A stretch of DNA of 64,000 nucleotides from an uncultured Clostridia bacterium (lineage in GTDB: Bacteria; Bacillota; Clostridia; TANB77; CAG-508). The position numbers and the translations under genes were made by a program. Shown here piece by piece: positions 33,618-45,258 of this stretch; position 1 is the first letter of the stretch; each line of letters starts with the position of its first letter. The notes beneath the pieces are model-generated. The model made no database searches. It was given only the letters and a program-made list of their open reading frames with translations, and had not been told where the DNA came from. Location of the stretch: the NCBI GenBank assembly GCA_947628815.1, contig CANRBJ010000005.1, positions 1-64,000 on the forward strand. Direction: 5' to 3'.

Positions 33618-35303
33618 TTATTCAATAGGTAACGTTCCCTCTATTACTGTGGTAATAACACCTTCTTGAGTTTGCTTTTGTCCACTATCTGAAATTACAT
33701 TTGTTAAAATTTCATAATTTTTGATACTTGCTTTTAAATAACCTAATTGTTCATATGTGTTTGCTTGTGCATTAATAACAATTGTATTTCCACTTGTATT
33801 TTCAATAGAAGTTATTTGAACACCTTTTGGTATGCTAAACATTATCTGATTAAGCAAAGCTGGTATCGCATTTTTTCTTCTATTTTTTTCTGCCACTTCA
33901 TCATTTAGATTATTTAGTTTTTCTATCATATTTTTATATTTATTGGTATTAGTTTTAATTATATTTGTATCATTATTAATTAAAGCAATCTGAGAATTTA
34001 CTTCCCCAGTGGCTTGCATAATTTCTTTTTCTTTTTTATTTATACCGCTATTCAAATATATAGAAATAGAAGAATATACTATAATTAAAAGTAGCAAAGC
34101 TCCACAAATTCTTAAAAGGTTTCTTTCAAGCATTGTCAATTCTTCTTTAAAGTCAAATTTTAAATCTATATTCAACTTTTTACTTAACGAATTGCTTTTG
34201 TTTTTGCCACTTCCACCAACTTCTGTAGTAAGCCAATCTGGAAGTTTATCTTTAAAAGTTTCTTTTTTAAAGTTCATTCCTCTTAAGCCTTCGCCTAAGC
34301 CTTGTAATGCTAATGCTATTGGTGAATTAACTTCAATATAATCTTTTATATTTATTTTCGCTTGAATATTGTTTATGAAATATGGTTTTAAAATTTCACA
34401 TTTAACATCTTTTAAATAATCTTGAAAATATATATCAATATTATTAATAACAGATGCCGTTCCAGTTAAATAAACTTTATCAATTTTATTTAAGCTTTCG
34501 TTTGTAATTTTCCTTACATTTCCAACTATATTGTATAATGTAGGCATAATATCATCTAAATACTCATTTTCTTCATATTCTAAATCTCTTCCCTCAGATG
34601 TATAGATTGTAGAATTTTTGCAAATTTCGTAAGCTTTTAAATATGAATTCTCTTTTGCGTTAATATTATCTAAAATTTGTTTTGCGCCTTCATTCATAAC
34701 TTCTATATTTACTATTCTTCCTTCAACTATTGTAGTAATAGTTGTGTTTTCTTCAATGTTAACAATAATTGAATTTTCTTTTTCTTTTAATTCTAGTAAA
34801 TTTCCAATGACAATACCCATAGGAGATGCGCATACCGTTTTATATCCTTCTAGTTGTTGTTCTTTTTTTGCTAAATCTGTTTTATTTGCAGAAACATGAA
34901 TAGCTTTTACTTTTTCTTTATTTTCTGTATCACTAACTAAAACATATCTTGTTTCAAAAGCTTCTTTATTCAATCCATTATCATAACAAATAGATTCAAA
35001 CTCTGTATCAATTACATTTTGCATATCCTTTTTATTTAATAAGCTAAATAGTTCAAAATAGTTATAAGTTTCATTCGACAAATTAATACTAATTGGAGTT
35101 TTGTAGCTATATGTTTCTTCTACAATTTGAGCAATCGCTTCATTTAATTTATCGAAGAACTTTATTCCAAAGGAATCAACCTTAACTAGTTCATTATCTT
35201 TAGAAACTTTTGCATATTTAATTAAATTATCTTCAATATATAAACCTAAACAAGTTGACATTTTTTTCTCCTTTGTAATTTTTTTCATTTTTATATTTTG
35301 CAT
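33618..35303 (-). CDS. PilM-PilN fusion protein
   Basis: N-terminal actin-like PilM (CLGLYIEDNLIKYAKV) followed by TM and PilN-like C-terminus (IPALLNQIMFSIPKGVQITSIENTSGNTIVINAQANTYEQLGYLKASIKNYEIL). Confidence 0.8.
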   Translation of the reverse strand: MQNIKMKKITKEKKMSTCLGLYIEDNLIKYAKVSKDNELVKVDSFGIKFFDKLNEAIAQIVEETYSYKTPISINLSNETYNYFELFSLLNKKDMQNVIDTEFESICYDNGLNKEAFETRYVLVSDTENKEKVKAIHVSANKTDLAKKEQQLEGYKTVCASPMGIVIGNLLELKEKENSIIVNIEENTTITTIVEGRIVNIEVMNEGAKQILDNINAKENSYLKAYEICKNSTIYTSEGRDLEYEENEYLDDIMPTLYNIVGNVRKITNESLNKIDKVYLTGTASVINNIDIYFQDYLKDVKCEILKPYFINNIQAKINIKDYIEVNSPIALALQGLGEGLRGMNFKKETFKDKLPDWLTTEVGGSGKNKSNSLSKKLNIDLKFDFKEELTMLERNLLRICGALLLLIIVYSSISIYLNSGINKKEKEIMQATGEVNSQIALINNDTNIIKTNTNKYKNMIEKLNNLNDEVAEKNRRKNAIPALLNQIMFSIPKGVQITSIENTSGNTIVINAQANTYEQLGYLKASIKNYEILTNVISDSGQKQTQEGVITTVIEGTLPIE

Positions 35304-35461
35304 TTTTTCTAAAATTTCATACTTCTATTTTTTTGCAAAATTACCATTATTTTCTTTGTTTTTTTATTTTTTTGCTGTTTTCATATATATTTTATTATTA
35401 ATTCGTCAAAAGTCAATAGGTTTCACCAAATTGTAATTCAAATGTAATGTATTTGTAATAC

Positions 35462-36772
35462 TTAAATATTTCTTAATTTTTGTATTTTGCAAATAAAAAA
35501 TCCATCATTATTTTTACTTGGTAAAATTTTTTCTTGTAATACTATTCTATAATTTCGATTTTTTTCAACATCTTCACCTTTTAACCACTTGTTAATAATA
35601 TCTTCATTTTCTTTTTTTAATATACTACAAGTAGAATAAACCAACTCACCACCTACTTTTAAATATCTTGTACATTGGTTTAAAATATTTAATTGAATTT
35701 TAGAAATAGCTTCTAAATTTTCCTTTTTCCTTTGCCATTTAATATCTGGTTTTCTTTTCATTACTCCGAAACCTAAACATGGTACATCTAAAAGTATTTT
35801 ATCAAATTTTCCTATATAACTTTTTTCTAACTTTTGTGCGTCTTGAATTTTTGTATCTATTATACTTATACCTAAACGGATAGCATTTTCTTCTATTAAT
35901 TTTATACGTTGTTCATAAATATCACATGCAATAATATTTCCTTTATTTTGCATAAGTTCAGCCATTTGTGTAGTCTTTCCTCCTGGTGCACTACATGCAT
36001 CTAATACTATTTCATTCTCTTGTGGATTAAGAACTCTAGCAATCATTCCTGCACCAACATCTTGAACTGTACAATAGCCTTCTATAAATAAATCTAATTT
36101 TGCAATGTTTTTTACATTTTTAATATGTAAAAAATTTTCTATTTCTGTTTTTTCATATTTTATATTTCTTTCTTTTAATTTTTTTATAAAATCTTCTTTC
36201 GTAATTTTTAGGTTATTTATTCTTATTGTTGTTTGTGGTCTTTGGTTTGAAGCAGCACATATTTTTTCTACTTCATTTAATGAATATTCTTTTAACAATT
36301 CTTCTACAAGCCATTTTGGCATAGAATATTGTTTTGATATTCTTTCAAGGTTATTAGTAATTTTTGTAAACTCTTCATAATCGGGTTTTTCCACTTTTCT
36401 TAAAATTGCATTTATGAAGCCTGTTGATTTATAGGCATATTTTTTTGCAAGTTTTACACTTTCATTTACAGCAGCACTCTTTGGAACTTTATCTAAAAAT
36501 ACAATTTGATAAGTTCCCATTCTAAGTAAATTTAAAACCCAACTTGACATTTTCTTTAATTTTATTTTTGAATATTTTTGTATAATTTCATCAATTGTAA
36601 GTCTTAAACTAACTGTACCATATACAATTTCAGAAATTAAATTTATATCTTTTATATTTAGCTTTTGCCTATATTCGTTTAAGTATTCATCTAAAACAAG
36701 ATTTGAATATCCATTTTCTGTATCTATTTTATATAAAATTTTTAATGAAATTTCTCTTGCTAAATCTGCCAT
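35462..36772 (-). CDS. rsmB: 16S rRNA m5C967 methyltransferase RsmB
   Basis: LDACSAPGGKTTQMAELM; ILLDVPCLGFGVMKRKPDIKW; LVYSTCSILKKEN. Confidence 0.95.
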   Translation of the reverse strand: MADLAREISLKILYKIDTENGYSNLVLDEYLNEYRQKLNIKDINLISEIVYGTVSLRLTIDEIIQKYSKIKLKKMSSWVLNLLRMGTYQIVFLDKVPKSAAVNESVKLAKKYAYKSTGFINAILRKVEKPDYEEFTKITNNLERISKQYSMPKWLVEELLKEYSLNEVEKICAASNQRPQTTIRINNLKITKEDFIKKLKERNIKYEKTEIENFLHIKNVKNIAKLDLFIEGYCTVQDVGAGMIARVLNPQENEIVLDACSAPGGKTTQMAELMQNKGNIIACDIYEQRIKLIEENAIRLGISIIDTKIQDAQKLEKSYIGKFDKILLDVPCLGFGVMKRKPDIKWQRKKENLEAISKIQLNILNQCTRYLKVGGELVYSTCSILKKENEDIINKWLKGEDVEKNRNYRIVLQEKILPSKNNDGFFICKIQKLRNI

Positions 36773-36902
36773 TTATAATAACCTCCATTTTTTCAATATG
36801 TTAACCATTATATCATATTTTTATATTTTTTTAAATTTTTGCATAATCTTTTAAAATTTGGAAAATATAGTGTTAATAAAACAAAACGGAGGTTGATTAT
36901 AA

Positions 36903-37115
36903 ATGGCTGTTGAAAAACATTTAAAAGTAACGGGAACATCAGATGTTTCATGGAAAGATGCTATTGTTCAAACAGTAAATGAAGCATCAAAAACAATTGA
37001 CTATTTAACTAATGTAACTGTTCTAGAACAAAAAGCAAAAATTAATGGTAAAAAAATAACAGAGTACAGCGTAGACTTGGATTTATCTTTTGTCATTGAT
37101 AGAGATAGAGATTAA
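36903..37115 (+). CDS. dodecin family protein
   Basis: MAVEKHLKVTGTSDVSWKDAIVQTVNEASKTIDYLTNVTVLEQKAKINGKKITEYSVDLDLSFVID. Confidence 0.9.
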   Translation: MAVEKHLKVTGTSDVSWKDAIVQTVNEASKTIDYLTNVTVLEQKAKINGKKITEYSVDLDLSFVIDRDRD

Positions 37116-37127
37116 GGAGGGATTTTT

Positions 37128-37592
37128 TTGAAACCTATTGAAACTAAAAAAGATTATCAAGACTATGTAGACCAAAAATCGCCTAATTCGCCAATTTTAA
37201 AAAATTGCTTTAATGCTTTTTGGGTTGGTGGGCTAATTTGCTCCATTGGTCAGATAATATTCGATTATTGCAAATTTCGTGGAATGGATACTCAGATGTC
37301 CAACACTATTGTATCAATTATTTTAATTGGTATTAGTGCATTTTTAACTGGTTTAAATTTATTTAATCGTATAGGAAAATTTGCAGGAGCAGGATCACTC
37401 GTTCCTATTACAGGATTTGCAAATTCAATTGTATCTCCTGCTATGGAATATAAATCTGAAGGTTATGTTATGGGGGTTGGTGGAAAAATGTTCACAGTGG
37501 CAGGTCCAGTTCTTGTATTTGGAATATCTGCATCGATTGTTGTTGGAATAATTTATTTAATTTTTAATACACAATCTATTACACTTGTGTAG
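37128..37592 (+). CDS. spoVAC: stage V sporulation protein AC
   Basis: NCFNAFWVGGLICSIGQ; GAGSLVPITGFANSIVSPAMEYKSEGYVMGVGGKMF. Confidence 0.95.
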   Translation: MKPIETKKDYQDYVDQKSPNSPILKNCFNAFWVGGLICSIGQIIFDYCKFRGMDTQMSNTIVSIILIGISAFLTGLNLFNRIGKFAGAGSLVPITGFANSIVSPAMEYKSEGYVMGVGGKMFTVAGPVLVFGISASIVVGIIYLIFNTQSITLV

Positions 37593-37673
37593 AATTTTTT
37601 TCACAATTTAACAACTAATGTTAATATTTTCTTAAATTATTATTACATTATAAAAATAAAGAAAGGTGATAAT

Positions 37674-38678
37674 ATGCAAAAAATAGGTAAACAAACTGTA
37701 AAATTTGATACCCCACCAACAATTTCACAAACGGCTTCCATTGTTGGTCCTAAAGAAGCAGATGGACCTCTTGCTAGCTACTTTGATAATTGTTTAGAAG
37801 ATGAATTTTGGGGTGAAAGTAGTTGGGAAAAAGCTGAAAGTAAAATTATTAAAGAAACTGTTAATATGGTAATTGCTAAATCTGGTCTTGCAAGTGAGCA
37901 AATTGATTATTGCTTTGCAGGAGATTTGCTAAACCAATGTATTTCTTCAAGTTTTGGATTGCGTGAAATAAATATTCCATTCTTTGGTATATTTGGCGCT
38001 TGTTCTACTTTCGTTGAAGCGCTTATGTTAGGTGCTATATTTTTAGAAGGCGGTGCGGGAAAACATGCAATATGTGCTGCGTCTAGCCATTTTTGTAGTG
38101 CTGAAAAACAATTTCGTTTTCCACTAGAACTAGGAAACCAAAGACCACCATCTGCTCAATGGACAGTTACAGGTTCAGGAGCTGCAATTGTTTCAAAAGA
38201 CGGAAATGGACCTTATATTACTCATATCACTCCTGGGAAAATTGTAGATATGGGAATTAAAGATGCAAATAATATGGGAGCTGCTATGGCACCTGCTGCT
38301 CTTGATACATTACTTACACATTTTAAAGATACAGGGCGAGCTCCAAGTTATTATGATGCAATTATTACAGGAGATTTAGGGTATGTTGGAAAAGAAATTT
38401 TAATAGAACTTGCTGAAACAAAAGGATACAACATAAAATCTAATTACAATGATTGTGGTGTACTAATTTTTGATAAAGAAAAACAAGATACACACTCTGG
38501 TGGTAGTGGTTGTGCTTGTTGTGGTACAGTATTTTCAGGTTATTTATATAAAATGCTACAACAAAAGAAATATAAAAAAATATTACTAATTGCAACAGGA
38601 GCATTAACTAATGCAACCACTTCTCAACAAGGCGAATCTATTCCCGGAATTGCCCATGCAATAGCAATAGAATTATAG
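37674..38678 (+). CDS. spoVAD: stage V sporulation protein AD
   Basis: GDLLNQCISSSFGLREINIPFFGIFGACSTFVEALMLGA; SGGSGCACCGTVFSGYL. Confidence 0.96.
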   Translation: MQKIGKQTVKFDTPPTISQTASIVGPKEADGPLASYFDNCLEDEFWGESSWEKAESKIIKETVNMVIAKSGLASEQIDYCFAGDLLNQCISSSFGLREINIPFFGIFGACSTFVEALMLGAIFLEGGAGKHAICAASSHFCSAEKQFRFPLELGNQRPPSAQWTVTGSGAAIVSKDGNGPYITHITPGKIVDMGIKDANNMGAAMAPAALDTLLTHFKDTGRAPSYYDAIITGDLGYVGKEILIELAETKGYNIKSNYNDCGVLIFDKEKQDTHSGGSGCACCGTVFSGYLYKMLQQKKYKKILLIATGALTNATTSQQGESIPGIAHAIAIEL

Positions 38679-38687
38679 GAGGTATGT

Positions 38688-39075
38688 ATGGATTTTTTTC
38701 AAAGTATTGATTGGATGCAATTATTGCGATGTTTTATAATTGGAGGTATAATTTGTATAATTGGTCAAATTTTAATAGATAAAACAAAACTAACTCCAGC
38801 AAGAATTTTAGTTATTTTCGTTACAACAGGTGCAATACTTGGTGGTCTTGGAATTTACCAATACCTTATCGATTTTGCTGGATGTGGAGCAACAGTTCCA
38901 TTAACTGGCTTTGGAAATGCCCTTGCAAAAGGTGCAATTGAAGAAGTTTCAAAATCTGGCTTCATTGGTGCCTTTATTGGAGGAACCAAAGCCGCAGCAG
39001 GTGGAATTTCAGCTGCAATTTTCTTCCGGATATATTGCATCTTTAATTTCAAAACCAAAAATGAAAAAGCAATAA
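38688..39075 (+). CDS. spoVAE: stage V sporulation protein AE, needs +1 frameshift at CGGA (39027-39030)
   Basis: 0-frame reads ...GGISAAIFF-R-IYCIFNFKTKNEK...; +1 gives GGISAAIFF-G-YIASLISKPKMKKQ*, the expected SpoVAE C-terminus, stopping at 39073-39075 beside the terminator hairpin. Confidence 0.93.
39027..39030 (+). other. CGGA +1 frameshift site (TTC CGGA TAT)
   Basis: In-frame CGG on a plus-strand gene; skipping C restores the conserved C-terminus. Confidence 0.92.
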
Positions 39076-39102
39076 AAAATAAGGGCATAGCCCTTATTTT
39101 TT
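39074..39102. terminator. bidirectional terminator between spoVAE and tuf
   Basis: aaaaaataagggc-atag-cccttatttttt. Confidence 0.85.
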
Positions 39103-39114
39103 ATTATATTTAAC

Positions 39115-40317
39115 CTAAGCAATAATATCTGCAACAATTCCTGAACCTACTGTACGTCCACCTTCACGAATAGCGAATCTTAATCCTTTTTCGATAGCGA
39201 TTGGAGTAATAAGTTCGATTGTCATTGAAATGTTATCTCCTGGCATAACCATTTCTGTTCCTGCAGGTAATTCGATAACACCTGTAACGTCTGTTGTTCT
39301 GAAGTAGAATTGTGGTCTGTATCCGTTGAAGAATGGTGTATGACGTCCACCTTCTTCTTTTGTTAGAACGTATACTTCAGATGTGAATTTTGTATGTGGA
39401 TTGATTGTTCCTGGTTTTGCTAAAACTTGACCTCTTTCGATGTCTTTTCTATCAATACCTCTTAAAAGAACACCAATGTTATCTCCAGCTTCTGCTTGGT
39501 CTAGTAATTTTCTGAACATTTCTACACCAGTAACAACTGTTTTTCTTCTTTCTTGAGATAGTCCTACTATTTCAACTTCATCAGAAAGTTTTACAACACC
39601 TCTTTCTACTCTACCTGTTGCAACTGTTCCACGTCCTGTAATTGTGAATACGTCTTCAACTGGCATTAAGAATGGTTGGTCTACTGGTCTTTCTGGTGTT
39701 GGGATGTAGCTATCAACTGCATCCATTAATTCTTTCATACATGCATATTCTGGTGCGTTTGGATCTGTAGATGTAGATTCTAGTACTTTTAATGAAGATC
39801 CTTTTACGATTGGAATATCATCTCCTGGGAAATCATAGCTTGATAATAAGTCTCTAACTTCCATTTCAACTAATTCTAATAGTTCTGGATCATCAACCAT
39901 ATCGCATTTATTTAAGTAAACAACGATATATTTAACACCTACTTGTCTTGCAAGTAAGATATGCTCTCTTGTTTGAGGCATTGGTCCATCTGCTGCTGAT
40001 ACTACTAAGATTGCACCATCCATTTGTGCAGCACCTGTAATCATGTTTTTAACGTAGTCTGCGTGTCCTGGGCAGTCAACGTGTGCGTAGTGTCTTGCAT
40101 CTGTTTCATATTCAACGTGAGCTGTGTTAATTGTGATTCCTCTTGCTTTTTCTTCTGGAGCTCCATCAATTTGATCGTAAGCTGCGTATTGCGCTTTTCC
40201 TAATAATCCTAAATATTTTGTAATAGCTGCTGTTGTAGTTGTTTTTCCATGGTCAACGTGTCCGATTGTACCAATGTTAACGTGTGGTTTTGTTCTTTCA
40301 AATTTAGCTTTTGCCAT
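39115..40317 (-). CDS. tuf: elongation factor Tu
   Basis: [23 protein letters not shown]; full length. Confidence 0.99.
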   Translation of the reverse strand: MAKAKFERTKPHVNIGTIGHVDHGKTTTTAAITKYLGLLGKAQYAAYDQIDGAPEEKARGITINTAHVEYETDARHYAHVDCPGHADYVKNMITGAAQMDGAILVVSAADGPMPQTREHILLARQVGVKYIVVYLNKCDMVDDPELLELVEMEVRDLLSSYDFPGDDIPIVKGSSLKVLESTSTDPNAPEYACMKELMDAVDSYIPTPERPVDQPFLMPVEDVFTITGRGTVATGRVERGVVKLSDEVEIVGLSQERRKTVVTGVEMFRKLLDQAEAGDNIGVLLRGIDRKDIERGQVLAKPGTINPHTKFTSEVYVLTKEEGGRHTPFFNGYRPQFYFRTTDVTGVIELPAGTEMVMPGDNISMTIELITPIAIEKGLRFAIREGGRTVGSGIVADIIA

Positions 40318-40436
40318 TTTTGAATTCCTCCTTAATTTTTTATTTTATTTTTAAAATTTAATAACAAATTTATAAATTGTATAAGTATTTTACAATACTT
40401 TTCCTAAAATTGCAATACTTTGTACAATTTTATTTC

Positions 40437-42521
40437 TTATTCTTCTTTTTTAGCACGCGATGCTACTATTGCATCAAGAACTGATTTTGGAACTTCTTCA
40501 TAATGAGATGGTTCCATTGCATAGGTTCCTCTACCTTGTGTTTTTGAACGTAAATCTGTTGCATAACCAAACATTTCAGATAATGGAATAAATCCACGAA
40601 TAATTTGGTTTCCACTTCTTGCTTCCATTCCTTCCATTTTTCCACGTCTAGAGTTAATATCTCCTATAACATCTCCCATGTATTCTTCTGGAACTGTTAC
40701 TTCTACTTTCATAATAGGCTCTAAGATAACTGATTTACCTTTTTTACATCCTTCTTTGAATGCCATAGAACCTGCTATTTTGAAGGCCATTTCTGAAGAG
40801 TCAACTTCATGGTAAGATCCATCAACAAGTGTTGCTTTAAAGTCGATAACTGGATATCCAGCAAGTACACCGCTTTCAGCTGCTTCACGAATTCCTTCTT
40901 CAATTGGTTTAATGTATTCTTTTGGAACAACACCACCAACGATTTTGCTCTCAAATTCTATACCTGAACCTGGCTCTAATGGTTCCATTTCTAACCAAAC
41001 GTGACCATATTGTCCACGACCACCAGATTGACGAATAAATTTTCCTTCTACTTTAACTGCTTCACGAATTGTTTCTTTATAAGCAACTTGTGGTTTACCT
41101 ACATTTGCTTCAACCTTAAATTCTCTTTTTAAACGATCAACGATAATGTCTAGGTGTAATTCTCCCATTCCAGCAATGATTGTTTGACCTGTTTCATGGT
41201 TTGTATAAGTTTTAAATGTAGGATCTTCTTCTGCAAGTTTTGCAAGAGCTATTCCCATTTTTTCACTTGCTACTTTATCCTTAGGTTCAATAGCAATATC
41301 AATAACTGGTTCTGGGAATTCCATACTTTCTAGAATAACAGGATGTGCAGGATCACATAGAGTATCTCCTGTTGTAGTATCTTTTAAACCAACTGCTGCT
41401 GCAATATCTCCTGAAAATACTTCTTCAATATCTTCTCTATGATTTGCATGCATTTGTAATATTCTTCCTATTCTTTCTTTTTTGTCCTTTGTAGAGTTTA
41501 ATACTGTAGAACCTGCTTGTAAAGTTCCAGAGTAAACTCTAAAGAAACATAATTTTCCAACAAATGGGTCTGTTGCAATTTTAAATGCAAGAGCAGCAAA
41601 TGGTTCATTATCACCTGTTTTTGCTTCTACTTCATTTCCATCTAAATCTACACCTTTAATATGTGGTATATCTAGTGGAGATGGCATATAATCAACAATT
41701 GCATTTAATAATTCTTGTACACCTTTGTTTTTGTAAGAAGAACCACAACATACTGGAACGATATTATTATTAATAGTTCCTTTACGGATACCTTTTTTAA
41801 TTTCTTCCTCTGTTAATTCTTCTCCTTCTAAATATTTCATCATTAAGTCATCATCTTGTTCAGCAGCTGCTTCAATCATTTTAGATCTATATTCATTTGC
41901 TTGTTCTACCATATCTGCTGGAATGTCTTGCTCTTCAATTTCTTTTCCTAAATCGTCTTTATGAACAAATGCTCTCATTTTAATTAAATCTACTATTCCT
42001 TTGAAGTTATCTTCTGCTCCAATAGGTAATTGGATAGGAACTGCATTTGCGTTTAAACGTTCTTTCATTTGAGCAACGCATCCTAAGAAATTAGCACCTG
42101 TAATATCCATTTTATTAACATATGCCATTCTTGGAACTTGATATTTATCAGCTTGTCTCCATACTGTTTCTGATTGTGGTTGAACTCCACCTTTTGCACA
42201 GAATACAGTAACAGAACCATCTAATACTCTTAGAGATCTTTGTACTTCAACTGTAAAGTCAACGTGACCTGGTGTATCGATAATGTTTATTCTATGGTTT
42301 AGCCAACGAGCTGTAGTTGCAGCAGAAGTAATAGTTATACCTCTTTCTTGTTCTTGAGCCATCCAGTCCATTGTAGCTGCACCTTCGTGAACTTCACCTA
42401 TTTTGTGAGTTTTTCCTGTATAAAAAAGTATTCTCTCTGTTGTGGTTGTTTTACCAGCGTCGATATGAGCCATAATACCTATGTTTCTGGTCATTTCTAA
42501 TGAGACTTCTCTTTTACCCAA
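40437..42521 (-). CDS. fusA: elongation factor G
   Basis: [43 protein letters not shown]. Confidence 0.99.
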   Translation of the reverse strand: MGKREVSLEMTRNIGIMAHIDAGKTTTTERILFYTGKTHKIGEVHEGAATMDWMAQEQERGITITSAATTARWLNHRINIIDTPGHVDFTVEVQRSLRVLDGSVTVFCAKGGVQPQSETVWRQADKYQVPRMAYVNKMDITGANFLGCVAQMKERLNANAVPIQLPIGAEDNFKGIVDLIKMRAFVHKDDLGKEIEEQDIPADMVEQANEYRSKMIEAAAEQDDDLMMKYLEGEELTEEEIKKGIRKGTINNNIVPVCCGSSYKNKGVQELLNAIVDYMPSPLDIPHIKGVDLDGNEVEAKTGDNEPFAALAFKIATDPFVGKLCFFRVYSGTLQAGSTVLNSTKDKKERIGRILQMHANHREDIEEVFSGDIAAAVGLKDTTTGDTLCDPAHPVILESMEFPEPVIDIAIEPKDKVASEKMGIALAKLAEEDPTFKTYTNHETGQTIIAGMGELHLDIIVDRLKREFKVEANVGKPQVAYKETIREAVKVEGKFIRQSGGRGQYGHVWLEMEPLEPGSGIEFESKIVGGVVPKEYIKPIEEGIREAAESGVLAGYPVIDFKATLVDGSYHEVDSSEMAFKIAGSMAFKEGCKKGKSVILEPIMKVEVTVPEEYMGDVIGDINSRRGKMEGMEARSGNQIIRGFIPLSEMFGYATDLRSKTQGRGTYAMEPSHYEEVPKSVLDAIVASRAKKEE

Positions 42522-42604
42522 TTTATTTTCCTCCTTATATTACATTTGTTTTGTCAATTACAAACTACTATTTATTAATAGTAATTTCATTTTAAATTTT
42601 AATT

Positions 42605-43075
42605 TTACCATTTATAATGTGCAAATGCTTTATTTGCTTCTGCCATTCTATGGGTTTCTTCTTTTTTCTTAAATGCTCCACCGTTTCCAGAAATAGCATC
42701 TATAATTTCACCTGCTAGTTTTTCAGCCATTGTTTTTTCATGTCTTTTTCTAGCATAAGTTACAAGCCATCTTAATCCTAAAGTTTGTCTTCTTTCTGCA
42801 CGAATTTCTAATGGTACTTGATATGTTGCACCACCAACTCTTCTTGCTTTAACTTCTAGAACTGGCATGATGTTTTCTAAAGCTTGTTCGAAAACTTCTA
42901 ATGGATTTTTTTCTTCTTTTTCTTTTATGATATCAAATGCATCATAAACTATTTTTTGAGCAATTGATTTTTTACCATCAAGCATTATGTTGTTTACTAA
43001 TTTTGTAACAACTTTGCTATTATAAATTGGATCTGGTAAAACATCTCTTTTTGCTATATATCCTTTTCTTGGCAC
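42605..43075 (-). CDS. rpsG: 30S ribosomal protein S7
   Basis: [37 protein letters not shown]. Confidence 0.98.
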   Translation of the reverse strand: MPRKGYIAKRDVLPDPIYNSKVVTKLVNNIMLDGKKSIAQKIVYDAFDIIKEKEEKNPLEVFEQALENIMPVLEVKARRVGGATYQVPLEIRAERRQTLGLRWLVTYARKRHEKTMAEKLAGEIIDAISGNGGAFKKKEETHRMAEANKAFAHYKW

Positions 43076-43236
43076 TATTCTTCCCTCCTTATAAATTTGA
43101 TACTTATATTCCCAAGTATCTAGGTACTCTGAAAAACATCTTTGTTTTTCCGTATAGTGCTATATAATAAACTAAATTTAAGTACCTTAAAACTTAGTAA
43201 GTATTATACGAGCACTAATTTTCTAAAAAATATATT

Positions 43237-43650
43237 TTATTTTTTAGGTTTTTTTGCTCCGTATTTTGAACGAGCTTGCATTCTGTCTTTTACTCCTGCT
43301 GTATCTAATGTTCCTCTTATAATATGGTAACGAACACCAGGTAAGTCTTTTACCCTACCACCACGAATTAGAACAACACTGTGTTCTTGTAAGTTATGTC
43401 CAATACCAGGAATATAAGATGTTACTTCGTAACCATTAGAAAGTCTAACTCTGGCAACTTTTCTTAATGCTGAGTTTGGTTTCTTTGGAGTAACAGTTTT
43501 TACAACTGTACATACACCTCTTTTTTGTGGAGCTCTTGCATCTGTTACAACTTTTTTTCTAGAATTGTATCCATGTTGTAAAGCAGGAGCTGTAGATTTT
43601 GTACTAGCTGTTTTTCTTCCTTTTCTTACTAATTGATTAATTGTTGGCAC
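43237..43650 (-). CDS. rpsL: 30S ribosomal protein S12
   Basis: [13 protein letters not shown]...[54 protein letters not shown]. Confidence 0.99.
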   Translation of the reverse strand: MPTINQLVRKGRKTASTKSTAPALQHGYNSRKKVVTDARAPQKRGVCTVVKTVTPKKPNSALRKVARVRLSNGYEVTSYIPGIGHNLQEHSVVLIRGGRVKDLPGVRYHIIRGTLDTAGVKDRMQARSKYGAKKPKK

Positions 43651-43692
43651 TTAAATTTCACCTCCTAAATTAAATTTTTCGATATTATTACA

Positions 43693-43746
43693 AATAAAAC
43701 CGTTACGGAAATGCTATTTATAGCATTTTAACATAACGGTTTTATT
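43693..43746. terminator. terminator-like hairpin
   Basis: aataaaaccgtta...taacggttttatt with inner atgctatttatagcat. Confidence 0.6.
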
Positions 43747-43810
43747 CTACCATAATTTGGCTATATTGTCAATAAATTGAATATATATTTATTAAGTTTT
43801 AAGAAAGAAT

Positions 43811-45145
43811 CTACATTTCTTGGCTTTTTTCAGTATCTTTAACATTTTCAACATCCTTCATATCTGCCTCTTCCATTGCTTTTTTCTCATCAACATCTAT
43901 ATGTTCTACAATAGGTTTACGTTCTTCTTTAAAATTTGCATTCATTTCATCTAACGTACTTGATTTATCTGTCTTCTTTCCTCTAATTAATTTTGTTCCC
44001 ATATTTTTTATTGCACTTCCTAATGATGATATTTTTTGTTTAATTGTACTATAAATTTTGTGTGCTATTTTTGCAATACTGTTTTTTCTTATTTTTTTTG
44101 TACTTGCAATTATAGGCTTTTCATTATCTTTACTTTCTTTTTGTATTCCTGCTTTTTCTTTTATTTCTTGTATTCTTTTATCTGCTGCTTTTTGCATTAA
44201 TATTTCATCAGCTTCTTCAGCCAATAATTCATTAGTAAGATCTACTTTATAATCTTCATTTGAAAAATCATTTACCTCTTGCATTACATTTTCTTCAATC
44301 ATTTCAATTGTACTTTCTTCGTCATTTTTCTTTATCTCTTCTTTTTCTACTTCTTCCACTTCTTTATCTTTAGGAAGATTTTCTTGTATTTCATCCTGCA
44401 TATTTTCTTTCATTAATTCCTGTTTAAAATATTTTTTATCTAACTCTTTTTTTATATCTCTACAAGCATTTATTTCTTTTTGCATTTTTAAAGCTTCTTT
44501 TATGTATTCATGAATTCTTATACTATTATTATTTATTTGTATTTTTGCTGCTTTATACACTTCATTATTATCAAGATTTTCTGTAACAAATCCTTTTATA
44601 TTTTTTTTAATTCCTATATAATTATTTTTTTCTTCTACTAATTTTTTACACTCAGTTTTAATTTTAGATATTTTACTTCTATTTTCCTTTATTTTTTCTT
44701 CTATTGATTTTTGATATTGATTAACAAATTTTTCTCTTGTTTCTTCTTTTTTGCTTTCTAAATTTCTTCTATTGTCTTCTTTCTTTTCTTCTTTTAATTG
44801 CTCATCATTAATATTATTTAATTTTTCAATTAATTCTTTTCTCTTACTAGGATCTCTTGTTTCATCAATTTGTTGTAGCAATTCTCCTTTAGCACTATTT
44901 TCATAGACCTTTTCTTCTAATACTTCTGCACTACTTCTTGTGTCTTTCCAATAATATACATCTCGTTCTGGTTTGCTAATATTTTTACCTAACATTTTTG
45001 CTTGTGCAAATAATGATTCAATATTTGCATCTTCCTTTCTACTGTTCTCTTCTAATTTCGCAATATCATTCATATATTTAGTTTCTAATTTATTAAGTTC
45101 ACTGTTTAATTTTTCTAAATCTTTCATTGTTTCTTTTTCACCCAT
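43811..45145 (-). CDS. hypothetical coiled-coil, Lys/Glu-rich protein
   Basis: 444 aa intact ORF, charged, no recognised domain. Confidence 0.65.
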   Translation of the reverse strand: MGEKETMKDLEKLNSELNKLETKYMNDIAKLEENSRKEDANIESLFAQAKMLGKNISKPERDVYYWKDTRSSAEVLEEKVYENSAKGELLQQIDETRDPSKRKELIEKLNNINDEQLKEEKKEDNRRNLESKKEETREKFVNQYQKSIEEKIKENRSKISKIKTECKKLVEEKNNYIGIKKNIKGFVTENLDNNEVYKAAKIQINNNSIRIHEYIKEALKMQKEINACRDIKKELDKKYFKQELMKENMQDEIQENLPKDKEVEEVEKEEIKKNDEESTIEMIEENVMQEVNDFSNEDYKVDLTNELLAEEADEILMQKAADKRIQEIKEKAGIQKESKDNEKPIIASTKKIRKNSIAKIAHKIYSTIKQKISSLGSAIKNMGTKLIRGKKTDKSSTLDEMNANFKEERKPIVEHIDVDEKKAMEEADMKDVENVKDTEKSQEM

Positions 45146-45258
45146 TTTTATCCCTCCTATTTTTTTAATAAAACCACATTTATGTTAATTTTAACATATA
45201 AAGGAGAAATTTGCAACCTTTTTATGTAAATTTCTCCTTTTTTTACTAAGATTTTCTA

